Assembly (NCBI GenBank): GCA_963823845.1
Contig: CAWGND010000011.1
Span: 186,001-250,000, forward strand
Length of the DNA: 64,000 nucleotides
From: Alloacidobacterium sp963823845
GTDB taxonomy: Bacteria; Acidobacteriota; Terriglobia; Terriglobales; Acidobacteriaceae
Reading direction: 5' to 3'
Shown: positions 47,789 through 57,250 of the stretch, one piece after another
Layout: each line of letters begins with the position of its first letter
Position numbering within the stretch: position 1 is the stretch's first letter
The notes under the pieces: generated by a model
What the model was told of the DNA's origin: nothing
The model's database searches: none
Seen by the model: only the letters and a program-made list of their open reading frames with translations
Translations under genes and position numbers: made by a program

Positions 47789-48991
47789 TCAGACTCGGAG
47801 AAAGAGCCTTCGTCTATACATCCAGAACAGGATGAACCAGTAGATCAGCATCACGGCGATGCCAATCATGAGAGGTTCCAAGCCGGTTCCTAAGATCCTG
47901 AAGACTCTATCCCCGAGATGGATGTGCAGGCTGTCGACAATGAAGTCTTCCCACAAGTGGGCGATCAGGTACGCGGCGATCGAATTCATTCCGACGACCA
48001 CCAGCGGGAAAGCCCATCGGCGATAACCCTTTACGTCAATCACCCATGAAAATGCCGCAAGGAAAAGAAAGCAGACGCCCCCGCTGAATAGCGTCCAACT
48101 TGGCGTCCAGATGCGTTTCACAATGGGGCAAATCCCGAAAACATGCAGAACTACGACCTACTGCCATGAGGATGAATCCGGCGATCAGGAATCGCTTGAC
48201 CGGAATCCTTGGAGAAGCCGAGCGAAACCATTCCCCTGCCCGAAGACCAAGAAGCATCGTGCCAAGAGTCGGAATGAAGCTCAGCGTCAGATACCCGCCG
48301 TCGTTGTCGACAAAACGTGACGCACGCGGAAACAGATTCAAGAACCACACGTCTACCGCCTGGCCAAGGTTGCTGTTCTTGTTCCAGTGGGAAGCAAAGC
48401 CGGTAAAGTTGTGCGTGCCAGTCGGCTCGGCACGCCCACTGCTGCGTAATTGAAATTCGGTCCCGGCGCCGGATAGAGCGCCCACGCCAGCCAATAGCCA
48501 AACAGGATCATGCCCAAAGCGCCGTCCACTGCCATCGCGGCCGGCAATGCGCCAAGCAGAAAAGCAACCGTATAGCCCAGGCCAATTTGAGTCAGCGTGT
48601 CTTCAAAGGTGAAATAAGTCTGCGTGCTGTGTATGGATCGAAGAAAGATACCAAGCGCAACAGCACAAAACTGCGCCATACGTGTGCGGCAGTTGTTTTC
48701 CGAAGCTCTGGCCTTTGCTCGTGCGGCTGTGCAATCGAATAAGGCAGCGCCACGCCGACCAGGAAAGTAAACCCCGGCTGGATCGTGTCATGGAGGCTCA
48801 TGCCCGACCCATTCGACATGGGTTTGATTGAAAGCCAGAACACGCCAGAAAAGACTATCCGGATAGGAGCGCGCCACAGCGGCGAAATGCAGGATTTCGC
48901 CCATCATGAGGAGCATCACCAGGCCGCGATAAGCGTCGACCGCAACGTTGCGGGCGAGCGTTGGTGCTGTTCCGCCCTGAGCAGACTTCAA
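47789..48991 (-). pseudogene. Frameshifted HGSNAT/NagX-like membrane acyltransferase (DUF5009 type)
   Basis: Five consecutive pieces in different minus-strand frames together resemble one multi-pass protein of the heparan-alpha-glucosaminide N-acetyltransferase/NagX group. They are: VDAYRGLVMLLMMGEILHF (48991 on), LHDTIQPGFTFLVGVALPYS, TFEDTLTQIGLGYTVAFLLG, GGYLTLSFIPTLGTMLLGLRAG, and FPLVVVGMNSIAAYLIAHLW to the stop at 47789. At least four frame changes are needed (near 48800, 48660, 48440 and 48130). Conserved order and hydrophobicity survive, so decay is recent. Relatives act on or carry amino-sugars at the inner membrane, which fits the sugar genes that follow. Confidence 0.75.
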
Positions 48992-49211
48992 CTGGACTTT
49001 TTCGGCGCTTACCGCAGCTGATTGTTGAATGCATCCAGTTCTCCCGTGGCAGCCTTCGCGAGCTTCCTGCGACCAGACCAGTAGATATCCTTAATGCGTC
49101 GTAAGTTAGCACAGAGGGCTCGGTCGGTGCTACATACGATCTGTGAGCATACTCCGAGAACAAATCAGAGGGTATATTGCTATAGAGCCGAATCCGTCGA
49201 TCAGGAGAGAG

Positions 49212-50573
49212 ATGAAGAACGAATTGCCCGTTTCCCTTGATGATCTGTCTCGCAGAAGCTTTCTTCGACTGGGAACTATGACTGCAGTCAGTGTAAATCT
49301 CCCGCAGCTTTATGCCGACGCCTCAAAACCCAGCGCTTCCAGCGTGATCGGCATGCAGTTCTCTCAGGTGAATCCGAAGATCGGCATCATAGGCACCGGA
49401 GGCAGAGGCACCAGCCTTCTCGGAAACCTGCTCGGAGCCGATGCGCAGATTCTCGCTCTTTGCGACATTGTGCAGGAGAAGGCCGCGCACGCGCAGTCGC
49501 TCGTCGTCAAGTCCGGACAAAAATCCCCGGAACTCTACACCATGGGGGATCATGCATTCGAATCGCTGGTAGCCCGGGATGATTTGGACCTTGTCATCAT
49601 CGCGACCCCCTGGAACTGGCACGTGGAGATGGCCGTCGCGGCCATGAAGCATGGAAAACATGCTGCGGTGGAAGTACCGGCCGCTACCTCGATTGAAGAC
49701 TGCTGGAAGCTCGTCAACACATCCGAGCAAACCCGCCGCCACTGCATCATGCTCGAAAACTGTTGCTATGGATACAACGAGACATTGATACTTCGAATGG
49801 TGCACGGTGGCCTCTTCGGCGATCTGCTGTATGGAGAAGGCGCGTATATCCACGATCTTCGGGATGAACTTTTCTCCAACACGGGTGAGGGGCTATGGCG
49901 TCGGAGCGTGCACACTCAGCGGGACGGTAATCTTTACCCGACTCACGGACTGGGCCCGGTTGCAAACTACATGGGTATCCAGCGCGGCGACAGGTTTGAC
50001 TACATCGTCTCCATGAGCACACCCCAGCGTGGACTTGAGGAGTATCGCAAAGCGCATGTTCCTGCTTCCGATCCCAGATGGGCCGAGCACTACATAAATG
50101 GAGACATGAACACATCCCTCATCAAGACCGCCAAGGGGCTCACCATCACGCTGAAACACGATACGGTGAATCCGCACCCTTACGACCGTATTAACGTCAT
50201 CGCCGGCACCAAGGGTGCTTTCGCCGACTATCCACCTCGCATTTATTTCGATGGACGGCCGGGTGGCGAGGAATGGGGCAATATCGATAACTGGAAGCAA
50301 TACCAGCACCCACTCTGGAAGGAAGAAGGCGAGATTGCAAAGAAACTCGGCGGCCACGGTGGGATGGACTACATCATGCTGTACCGCCTGCTGCAGTGCA
50401 TGCGCCAGGGCCTGGCTCCGGATATGGATGTCTATGACGCCGCCACTTGGTCCGCACCCGGTCCGCTTAGCACACTCTCTGTGGCAAACGGCAGTGCGCC
50501 AGCCAAATTCCCTGATTTCACCCGGGGACATTGGCAGGATCGTTCCGCGTCCGAAATAGCGATACAAGGTTAG
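49212..50573 (+). CDS. Tat-exported Gfo/Idh/MocA protein, GH109-like
   Basis: NAD-dependent sugar-acting protein of 453 residues. A twin-arginine signal (SRRSFLRLGTMTAVSVNLP) follows the ATG at 49212, which has AGGAGAGAG upstream. The Rossmann dinucleotide motif is KIGIIGTGGRGTSLLGNLLG. Later stretches such as HAAVEVPAATSIEDCWKLV, YGEGAYIHDLRDEL and GLAPDMDVYDAATWSAPGPL match the GH109 alpha-N-acetylgalactosaminidase group, which uses NAD in a redox-assisted hydrolysis; whether this protein is a hydrolase or an oxidoreductase cannot be settled from sequence alone. It is convergent with the SUMF1 fusion gene, 28 bp apart. Confidence 0.87.
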   Translation: MKNELPVSLDDLSRRSFLRLGTMTAVSVNLPQLYADASKPSASSVIGMQFSQVNPKIGIIGTGGRGTSLLGNLLGADAQILALCDIVQEKAAHAQSLVVKSGQKSPELYTMGDHAFESLVARDDLDLVIIATPWNWHVEMAVAAMKHGKHAAVEVPAATSIEDCWKLVNTSEQTRRHCIMLENCCYGYNETLILRMVHGGLFGDLLYGEGAYIHDLRDELFSNTGEGLWRRSVHTQRDGNLYPTHGLGPVANYMGIQRGDRFDYIVSMSTPQRGLEEYRKAHVPASDPRWAEHYINGDMNTSLIKTAKGLTITLKHDTVNPHPYDRINVIAGTKGAFADYPPRIYFDGRPGGEEWGNIDNWKQYQHPLWKEEGEIAKKLGGHGGMDYIMLYRLLQCMRQGLAPDMDVYDAATWSAPGPLSTLSVANGSAPAKFPDFTRGHWQDRSASEIAIQG

Positions 50574-50601
50574 TGCAATAGCCCGAGAAGTCGTAGTCCG
50601 C

Positions 50602-52767
50602 TTATTTCGCATCTTTCACGCAGCGAAAGCCGATCGCTCCGGAACGATCATAGCTCGGGGCCATCAGCAATAGCTTGCCATGCTGATCGTTTCGGTAAGC
50701 CTGCGGAAAATACCAGACTGAACCCTGCGGCTGATAATAGCTGCCGCCGCGTAGAATTGCGCCCCGCGTGTGCTCGTCGACAAATTCGTCAGTCCATTGC
50801 CACACGTTGCCAACCATGTCCATCACTGCAAATGGACTCGCTCCCGCCGGATGAGCATCCACATCGTCAGGACCACTCATCGTTCGGCCGCGATCCGAAG
50901 TTGTAACTCTGTTCGCGTCCCAATCGTTGCCCCACGGGTAGATGCGGCCATCTGTGCCCTGCCCCGCATATTGCCACTCCCATTCATGCGGTAGTCGCTT
51001 CCCCGCCCATTTCGCATAAGCGCGCGCATCCTCCTGCGAGACCCAGGTCACAGGTTTGTTGCCCCAGCCATCCGGATAGCTGCCGCTCTTCCAGTCCTTC
51101 AGGAAGTTCAAATCGTCTTTCGGATGGTATTGCGTTGCACCGACGAACTTCTTGAACTCCGAATTTGTCACCGGATATTTGTCGATGAAGAACGAAGCGA
51201 TGTGCATCTTATGCTCATGATAGCGACGGGGAATATCTTCCCACGGATACTGCACATCTACGCCAGCGTCGTTGAAACCTTCAATCTCGATTCCCTTTAC
51301 CTTGAAAAGAAAATCAGCTGCCGGAATTTTCACCATGCCTTCGGGAGCATTGCCGACAGGTTCAGTCTTCGCGATATCAACCAACTGTTGCGGTAACGGC
51401 TTCCACTCATGCGAATAACTGGATAGCGATATCACCGTCATCTGCTTCATCTTTGTCATCAGCTGCGTGATCTGAGCATCCGGTTCACCGGGAGTCGCCA
51501 GCAGCGCGCCATAGCCATGCGCTTCCATCGGAAATGACAAGAGGGTCTCATCGCCATCCCGTTCCGGCGTGAGCTCGACTCCGTGATAGAGATCGAAATA
51601 TCGCGTCCCCGGCGTGTGAGGAATCGAGATCTGCCTCCCCGAAACGTCATACTCATTGCGGTTGACGATAGTCCACACCGTTTGTTGTCCGATCGGCCAC
51701 TTGCTGGCAAAGACGCCGTAAAGATGCGTGGGATAAAACGGCTGCCATCCATCGCTCGCGAAAAAAGGCGCGACAGCCCGCTCAATCGCGGCTACGCGGC
51801 GAATAGCCTCGGCATCACGAGGCGTAATTCCATTCCAGATGCCCCAGATGTTCTCCCAACTCTCCCACCCCTCGCCGTTGAAAAACGCATACTGGAGATC
51901 GTCTTTCTTGTCGCGATTCCAGCGATCAGAAATATTGACCTGATGCCGCGGCTCCAGCCAGCGAAAGCGATCGACCATCGGTACAAAATCGAACTTGTAC
52001 TGTCCCCATGTAAGTACGTTCCACGCGAGAGCTTCATCGCTCGGGCTGCCTTCCGGCTCGAATACAAGCGGATGTCCCGATTTTTCCGCTGCCTGCGAGA
52101 ACACCAGCGGCACTCCATCCTGCGTATCGCCATTAATGCCGTCAGCGCCAATCTCTTTCATGGTTTCAGCGATGGCCTGTGGCCAGGGCATTCCCGGATC
52201 GCGCGTTCCCTGATCCCACATCATCATGGGAAACAGCACGTGCACACCGCGCCGGTGGAAGTCCGCAACCATCTGACGCACGCCCGCCAATCCTCCGGGC
52301 ATGGAGCGGATCATGTCATGCTGGTTGCGGTTGTCGATGCCCATATTCGGATACGTGGGCCAGATAAGAACCGCATCAATACCTCCGTAACGCTTCTCGA
52401 TGTCATCAAGATAGCGGTCCACGGTGTACTTTCCCGCTACAGGATCGTAGAAATAGCGGTCCTGCACCATCATCTGCGGCTGTATAAACGCCGATTGCGT
52501 CCATTTGAATTCCGACTGTTGATAGCGTTCATTGTCGTATCCGATGCGAATCTTTCGCTCTGTCCGCCAATGGGAAATGTCTTTCAGCCAGGCATCAAAA
52601 TCCTCCGGCATGCACGGCTTCGATCCGCCTTCCCACGCACCTCTTTCCACGAAACATCCCGGGGAAGGAATCTGCTGGCCAACAGGGGCGTAATGCGTGT
52701 CCTGCGCCAAAGCAGGAACCGAAAGGAGCGCCACAGCCAAAGACACTGCAAAGCCTGTGAGGCGCAT
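50602..52767 (-). CDS. Secreted glycoside-hydrolase-like protein fused to a SUMF1/FGE-sulfatase domain
   Basis: A 721-residue exported protein (signal MRLTGFAVSLAVALLSVPALA). Residues about 60-440 look like a TIM-barrel glycosidase-type domain (GGIDAVLIWPTYPNMGID, HRRGVHVLFPMMMWDQGTRD, IGADGINGDTQDGV, HPLVFEPEGSPSDEALAW) with a beta-sandwich tail. Residues about 475-721 form a formylglycine-generating-enzyme-like domain (PVTWVSQEDARAYAKWAGKR, LPHEWEWQYAG, GNVWQWTDEFV, ILRGGSYY, IGFRCVKD). Most such domains outside true sulfatase activation bind ligands and do not oxidise Cys. It is third in a minus-strand set with transporter and ribokinase; the sugar is unknown. Confidence 0.78.
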   Translation of the reverse strand: MRLTGFAVSLAVALLSVPALAQDTHYAPVGQQIPSPGCFVERGAWEGGSKPCMPEDFDAWLKDISHWRTERKIRIGYDNERYQQSEFKWTQSAFIQPQMMVQDRYFYDPVAGKYTVDRYLDDIEKRYGGIDAVLIWPTYPNMGIDNRNQHDMIRSMPGGLAGVRQMVADFHRRGVHVLFPMMMWDQGTRDPGMPWPQAIAETMKEIGADGINGDTQDGVPLVFSQAAEKSGHPLVFEPEGSPSDEALAWNVLTWGQYKFDFVPMVDRFRWLEPRHQVNISDRWNRDKKDDLQYAFFNGEGWESWENIWGIWNGITPRDAEAIRRVAAIERAVAPFFASDGWQPFYPTHLYGVFASKWPIGQQTVWTIVNRNEYDVSGRQISIPHTPGTRYFDLYHGVELTPERDGDETLLSFPMEAHGYGALLATPGEPDAQITQLMTKMKQMTVISLSSYSHEWKPLPQQLVDIAKTEPVGNAPEGMVKIPAADFLFKVKGIEIEGFNDAGVDVQYPWEDIPRRYHEHKMHIASFFIDKYPVTNSEFKKFVGATQYHPKDDLNFLKDWKSGSYPDGWGNKPVTWVSQEDARAYAKWAGKRLPHEWEWQYAGQGTDGRIYPWGNDWDANRVTTSDRGRTMSGPDDVDAHPAGASPFAVMDMVGNVWQWTDEFVDEHTRGAILRGGSYYQPQGSVWYFPQAYRNDQHGKLLLMAPSYDRSGAIGFRCVKDAK

Positions 52768-52812
52768 CTGCCGTTTAGTTCCTTTCCGAATGAATATCGT
52801 CGCGTGCGGCCA

Positions 52813-53748
52813 TCACTTACGGGCCCTCAGCAGTTCATCCACTTCTTCGCGGGTCGGCATGGAAGCCTGTGCACCGGCCCGTGTGACCGAAACGGCTGCC
52901 GCCGCCGTCGCAAAGCGTGCAGCTTCTATCTGCTCCATGCCCAGCATAAGCGCGGTGGCAAACGCTCCGTTGAAGGCATCGCCCGCCGCTGTAGTGTCAA
53001 CTGCTTTTACCGCGAACGCCGGAAGCATGCCCGAGCCATCTGTGGAGGACACATACACTCCCCGCGAGCCCATTTTCAGCACGACGTTCTCCACTCCTGC
53101 AGCAAGCAGAGCTCTTGCTATCTGGGCCCGTTCTGATTCGCGCGCGTCTTTCCCAAATTGGGACGCGAAGAAGGCTGCCTCTGTTTCATTGGGAGTGAGC
53201 CAGCTCAGGTCGCGAAATATGTTGCTCGGCAACGCATGCGCGGGCGCAGGATCGAGCATCAATGGAATTCCCTCTTCTCTGCATAGATTGGCCAGGTGCT
53301 CCACTGTCTCGATCGGTATTTCCAGTTGCGCCAGGACGATTCCCGCTCCGCGAATCTTCTCTTGGCAGGAGTCCAGAAATCCAGGGGTCACCTCTGCATT
53401 GGCTCCAGGAATAACGACGATACTGTTCTCCCCGCGCGGAGAAACTGCAATCATCGCTACACCCGAGGCGCCTTTGTGCTTCTCCACCGCAGCGATGTCC
53501 ACACCTGCTTCCTGAAGATAGGAGTGCATCTGTTCGCCAAACGCGTCCGTACCAACTTTGCCGATGAGCTGCACGGGATAACCAAGACGGGCGACCGCGA
53601 CTGCCTGGTTCGCGCCCTTTCCTCCTGGATGAACCTGAAAATCACTGCCCCTCACCGTCTCACCCGCGACCGGAATCTTCTCCGCGTTCCCTACGAGATC
53701 AATATTGATGCTGCCCACCACAACGATCGGCTTTTGACTGGACGGCAT
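52813..53748 (-). CDS. rbsK: Ribokinase (PfkB family)
   Basis: Phosphorylates D-ribose or a related pentose with ATP in the cytoplasm, 311 residues. Typical motifs: VVGSINIDLVGNAEKIPVAGET, HPGGKGANQAVAVARLG and DTTAAGDAFNGAFATALMLG (anion hole with catalytic Asp; the usual DTTGAGD is DTTAAGD). WLTPNETEAAFF is the substrate loop. It lies 28 bp after the transporter gene and 45 bp before the GH/SUMF1 gene, an operon-like spacing. Confidence 0.9.
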   Translation of the reverse strand: MPSSQKPIVVVGSINIDLVGNAEKIPVAGETVRGSDFQVHPGGKGANQAVAVARLGYPVQLIGKVGTDAFGEQMHSYLQEAGVDIAAVEKHKGASGVAMIAVSPRGENSIVVIPGANAEVTPGFLDSCQEKIRGAGIVLAQLEIPIETVEHLANLCREEGIPLMLDPAPAHALPSNIFRDLSWLTPNETEAAFFASQFGKDARESERAQIARALLAAGVENVVLKMGSRGVYVSSTDGSGMLPAFAVKAVDTTAAGDAFNGAFATALMLGMEQIEAARFATAAAAVSVTRAGAQASMPTREEVDELLRARK

Positions 53749-53776
53749 AGGAATCCTTACCTCGATGCTTCAGCGC

Positions 53777-54802
53777 TCAGAAGAGTGGTGCGAGGGCAAC
53801 TGCAGTCAACCCGCAAATAAAGAATACGAACATCCAGATGAGCAGCGTTTTAGAACGTATCGGCGCATCGGCGAATTCTTTCCAGACGAAGACGCCCCAG
53901 CAGGCAGAAATCATTGTTGCGCCCTGCCCGATGGAGTACGACACGGCCGGCCCGACAACATGCGCGCGCGATGCCACAAAGTTCAAAACTGCGCCTGTGC
54001 ACCAGATCACGCCGCCAACGATGCCCCACATGTGCCATCGTCCCGGCGCGGAGGGGTATGCGGACATCGCTACCGGCGTCCTGCCGTCGAGCGGGCGCCG
54101 CATCAGCAGGGTATTCGCAGCGAGAGAGCACACTGCCACGCCCAAAGCAAAGAAAAACGAAGTCGCATAGGGTCCGGGTGCCTCCTCGCCGCTCATCGCC
54201 TTGGAGACGAAAGGATAAAAACATCCCATCAGGAGGCCGGCAATGAGGCTGAGAATGACACCGCGCCTGCTCATCCTCTGCTGCGTTGCCTCTCGCAGAC
54301 GATAGGCTGCGGCATCCAGCACAATGGCCGTCACCACGAGAGCAATACCGCCAAACAATATGACTGGATTACCTGCGGGAGAGATCCAGTAGCTGCTGAC
54401 TGCGCCAATCACCAGAGCAAGGCCTATCCCAATCGGAAATGCGACCGCCAACCCGGCGATATCAATCGCGGCGACTAGCAGCAGATTGGCGACATTGAAG
54501 ATGATCCCGCCCAGAACAGCAAGCCATATGTGATGATCGTCGCTATGCTTCAGATCGGATAGAAACGAGCGGCCGGTTTCTCCGGCGCTGCCCAGGGTCC
54601 ATCCCCAAAGCAACGAACCGAGGATGAGGCCAATGACATAATCCCAGTAGAACAGCTGAAAGCGATATCCTGGGCATAGCTTGACCGTATTTGCCCACGA
54701 CCCCCAGCACAGCATGCTGACGACCATAAATGAGAGAGCGATGGCGTATGTCTCGGGCTGATACAAGAAATGCTCCTGACGAGAGCGCTGAATAGCCTCC
54801 AA
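53777..54802 (-). CDS. GRP/RhaT-type sugar transporter
   Basis: Ten-helix permease of the drug/metabolite superfamily branch for glucose/ribose or rhamnose uptake, 341 residues. Diagnostic stretches are ALSFMVVSMLCWGSWANTVKL and YDYVIGLILGSLL-like sequence (WDYVIGLILGSLLWGWTLGS), then repeated helices such as ISACWGVFVWKEFADAPIRS near the C-terminus. Together with ribokinase it indicates import and phosphorylation of a pentose or related sugar. The start is the first ATG of the frame. Confidence 0.88.
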   Translation of the reverse strand: MEAIQRSRQEHFLYQPETYAIALSFMVVSMLCWGSWANTVKLCPGYRFQLFYWDYVIGLILGSLLWGWTLGSAGETGRSFLSDLKHSDDHHIWLAVLGGIIFNVANLLLVAAIDIAGLAVAFPIGIGLALVIGAVSSYWISPAGNPVILFGGIALVVTAIVLDAAAYRLREATQQRMSRRGVILSLIAGLLMGCFYPFVSKAMSGEEAPGPYATSFFFALGVAVCSLAANTLLMRRPLDGRTPVAMSAYPSAPGRWHMWGIVGGVIWCTGAVLNFVASRAHVVGPAVSYSIGQGATMISACWGVFVWKEFADAPIRSKTLLIWMFVFFICGLTAVALAPLF

Positions 54803-54811
54803 CTATATATT

Positions 54812-54965
54812 TCAGAAAGCCAGCTTCAACGCGACCTGCAAAGTGCGTGCCTCTCTGGCCCGCGTCGCTTGTTCAAAAGGGACATTACCGCAATTCCCGC
54901 CCGCAGTATATGAATAAGTTGACTGCGCGCTGAACTTTCGCGAATCTGTCGCGTTACCCACCACC
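54812..54965 (-). pseudogene. 3' remnant of a TonB-dependent receptor gene
   Basis: The minus strand ends with VPFEQATRAREARTLQVALK then LAF and a stop at 54812-54814. This is the pattern that closes acidobacterial Oar-like TonB-dependent receptors (aromatic last residue after an ARxxQxALKxxF beta-strand). The open frame can be followed back to about 54965 (PVVGNATDSRKFSAQSTYSY), but no receptor body is left. It lies on the same strand just upstream of the sugar transporter, with the degenerate IS630 beyond it. Confidence 0.5.
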
Positions 54966-55119
54966 GGAACGTGTACGCGGCGAAGGCATATCTTAAGGAC
55001 CGACTCAGCCTCAGCCTGCCTTAGCGGCCTCGGTATCTCCGATCATAGTCACTCGGACTCTACCAGTCTCTAGGTAGAAGCACCGGGCATAGCCCAGTGA
55101 AATAGTCAGGACAACTAAA

Positions 55120-55131
55120 GGGCTTCAGCCC
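55120..55131. repeat. Short palindrome GGGCTTCAGCCC
   Basis: A second copy of the hairpin core seen at 7173-7184, in the gap between the TonB-receptor remnant and the IS630 remnant. It forms a four-pair stem with a ttca loop. Confidence 0.4.
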
Positions 55132-55289
55132 GGAACTCTCAGCGAGTTCCAAAACAGGAATTTATGAAGTACGCTCTTATGCGACAAACCGAGTACCTGG
55201 GCACGAATGTGGAACTAGGTCTTTGACCGTATAAAGATGTACCTATTTAGTCACTTTGCTGGAACGCAAAACGTGCGCATAGTGGAGAC

Positions 55290-56421
55290 ATGCAAAGCTA
55301 CCATCGTGTGCATGTCCAATTGCAGAGGAAGGATCGGCAGAAGGTTGCGGCGATGCTGAGCAAAGGGCAGGAATCGGCGCGCGTGTTGCGGCGGGCTTCG
55401 ATTCTGCGCCAGCTCGACGGTGGCCAGAAGGCGGCACAGGTGGCGGCCAATGTGGGTGTAGCAGCGAAAACGGTACGAGCCGTTGCCCGGCGTTATGAAG
55501 AAGAAGGGCTGGAGTCGGCACTGTACGAAAGGCCGCGGCCGGGCAAACAGCGAGCGCTGGACACAGGCCAGAGCCAGCGGATCATCGCCATGGTGTGCGG
55601 TCCACCGCCACAGGGTATGGCGCGGTGGAGCGTGCGGCTGATCGCCGAGGAAGCGGTGAAGCGGAAGCTGGCGCCGCATGTGGGCCGGGAGACGATTCGC
55701 ATCCTTCTCCAGAGCCACGAACTGAAGCCGTGGCGGGAAAAAAAGCTGGTGCATCGCAGAACTGAATGAGGAGTATATCGCCCGCATGGAGGACGTACTG
55801 GCGATCTATGAAAAGCCGTTCTCGGAAAGGAGCCGGTGGTTTGTGTGGATGAGAAGCCGGTGGTGCTGCATGCCGATGTCCGTCCGCCGCGGCCCATGCG
55901 GCCGGGGCGGATTGCCCGGCGCGACTCGGAGTACCAGCGCCGAGGCACGGCCAACGTCTTCTGCGGGGTCCAGCCCAAAGCCGGACGGCACTTTACCAAA
56001 CCAACTCCGAACCGCTCCTCGCCGCAGTTCGCCGATTACCTCGTGGAGATCGTGGCCAGCTATCCGGAGGCCGACACCATCCACCTGGTCATGGATAATC
56101 TGAGTTCGCACACGCGCAAGGCGCTGGTGGACCGGTTCGGCGAGAAGATCGGCGGCCTGTTGTGGGAGCGTTTCACGGTGCACTACACACCGAAACACGG
56201 CAGTTGGCTGAATCAGGCGGAGATCGAGATCAGCCTGTTCACCCGCCAGTGCCTGGGCCGGAGAAGAATTCCCGTCACTCCCAGAACTGCAACGCGAGGC
56301 AAAAGCATGGAACCGGAAAATGAACCGCGACCATGTCACCATCAACTGGCAGTTTACGCGCAAAAAGGCACGTCGCAAGTTCGGCTACAAAAGAAACAAA
56401 ATCACACGGTCAGAGACCTAG
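55290..56421 (+). pseudogene. IS630-family transposase, multiply frameshifted
   Basis: The DNA-binding part (VAANVGVAAKTVRAVARRYEE) is read from 55290. After the A-run at about 55738 the frame changes to continue as IAELNEEYIARMEDVLAIYE, then changes back near 55827 to give the catalytic Asp motif VCVDEKPVVLHAD, LVMDNLSSH (second Asp) and NQAEIEISLF (Glu). A further change near 56274 gives LPELQREAKAWNRKMNRD to the stop at 56419. One shift at the A-run could be the programmed kind used by IS630, but the other two point to decay. TATTTAG at 55244-55250 and CTAAATA at 56444-56450 may be remains of the ends. Confidence 0.8.
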
Positions 56422-56686
56422 CGACGAAGCAATTACATCGCATCTAAATACCCCAGACTCAAGGTAGTTCCGGCTATCAAAGGCTCAGCAACAGCCACTT
56501 ATCGCGATTGCGGCGTCCTCTCTGCTCGGGGGTACTAAAGGTCGCGGCCACGCATTTATGCCATATCTCCTTACCAAGGTAACCACATATAGCACAGAAG
56601 GATGTAACTCTTGTTTGATTGAACTTTCATTGAACTAACCTTATAAAGATAATGCTGAATGAAATAACCGTCCCCCACGAACGGCG

Positions 56687-57250
56687 GTGTACGTGAACGT
56701 TATAAAGCGTACTGTGGCGTCACTGGGAGTAAGTATCAGAACTTTCTCCCTTGCTAAACATATCCGGACACGCATTCGCGCCAACAGCGAAGAAGGCCAA
56801 TCGCTCCTTGAGTTCGCCCTGTGCCTGCCGGTTTTCCTGCTCATTGTGACAGGCATCACCACATTCGCAATCGCCCTCAACAACTATCTGGTGATGACGA
56901 ATGCCGTGAGCACCGGCGCGCAACAGGTCGCGGTCAGCCGCGGCAATACCACAGACCCCTGTGCTTTGGCCGCCACCGCGATTGTCAACGCTGCGCCGAA
57001 CCTCAACTCATCGAATCTCAAATTCAGTTTTGTGCTGAATGGGACTTCGTATCCATCCAGTGGCACGTATAGCGGTTCCTCCGCAGCCACATGCAGCAGT
57101 AGTAGTACCACTACCGGGGCCGCCGGGAATCTGGTATCGGGTCAGGCTGCCCAGGTAACACTTACCTATCCCTGTAACCTCGCTGTTTACGGACACAACT
57201 ACATGCCTAGTTGCAATCTTGCAGTACAGACAACGGAGATTGTCCAATGA
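56687..57250 (+). CDS. TadE-like pilus assembly protein
   Basis: A 187-residue membrane-anchored pseudopilin-like protein. The TadE-type segment EEGQSLLEFALCLPVFLLIV lies at about residues 35-55, with a processing-like G-QSLLEF start and one membrane helix; the rest is Ser/Thr-rich and exported. The frame opens with GTG at 56687 and has a weak ribosome site. It overlaps the next gene in ATGA (57247-57250). Tad secretion ATPase genes are not in view. Confidence 0.82.
   Translation: MYVNVIKRTVASLGVSIRTFSLAKHIRTRIRANSEEGQSLLEFALCLPVFLLIVTGITTFAIALNNYLVMTNAVSTGAQQVAVSRGNTTDPCALAATAIVNAAPNLNSSNLKFSFVLNGTSYPSSGTYSGSSAATCSSSSTTTGAAGNLVSGQAAQVTLTYPCNLAVYGHNYMPSCNLAVQTTEIVQ

Noticed and set aside
51583..53136. 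A 517-codon plus-strand ORF over the SUMF1 fusion and ribokinase
   Set aside because: It spans two recognised minus-strand genes and is rich in Arg and His without any motif.
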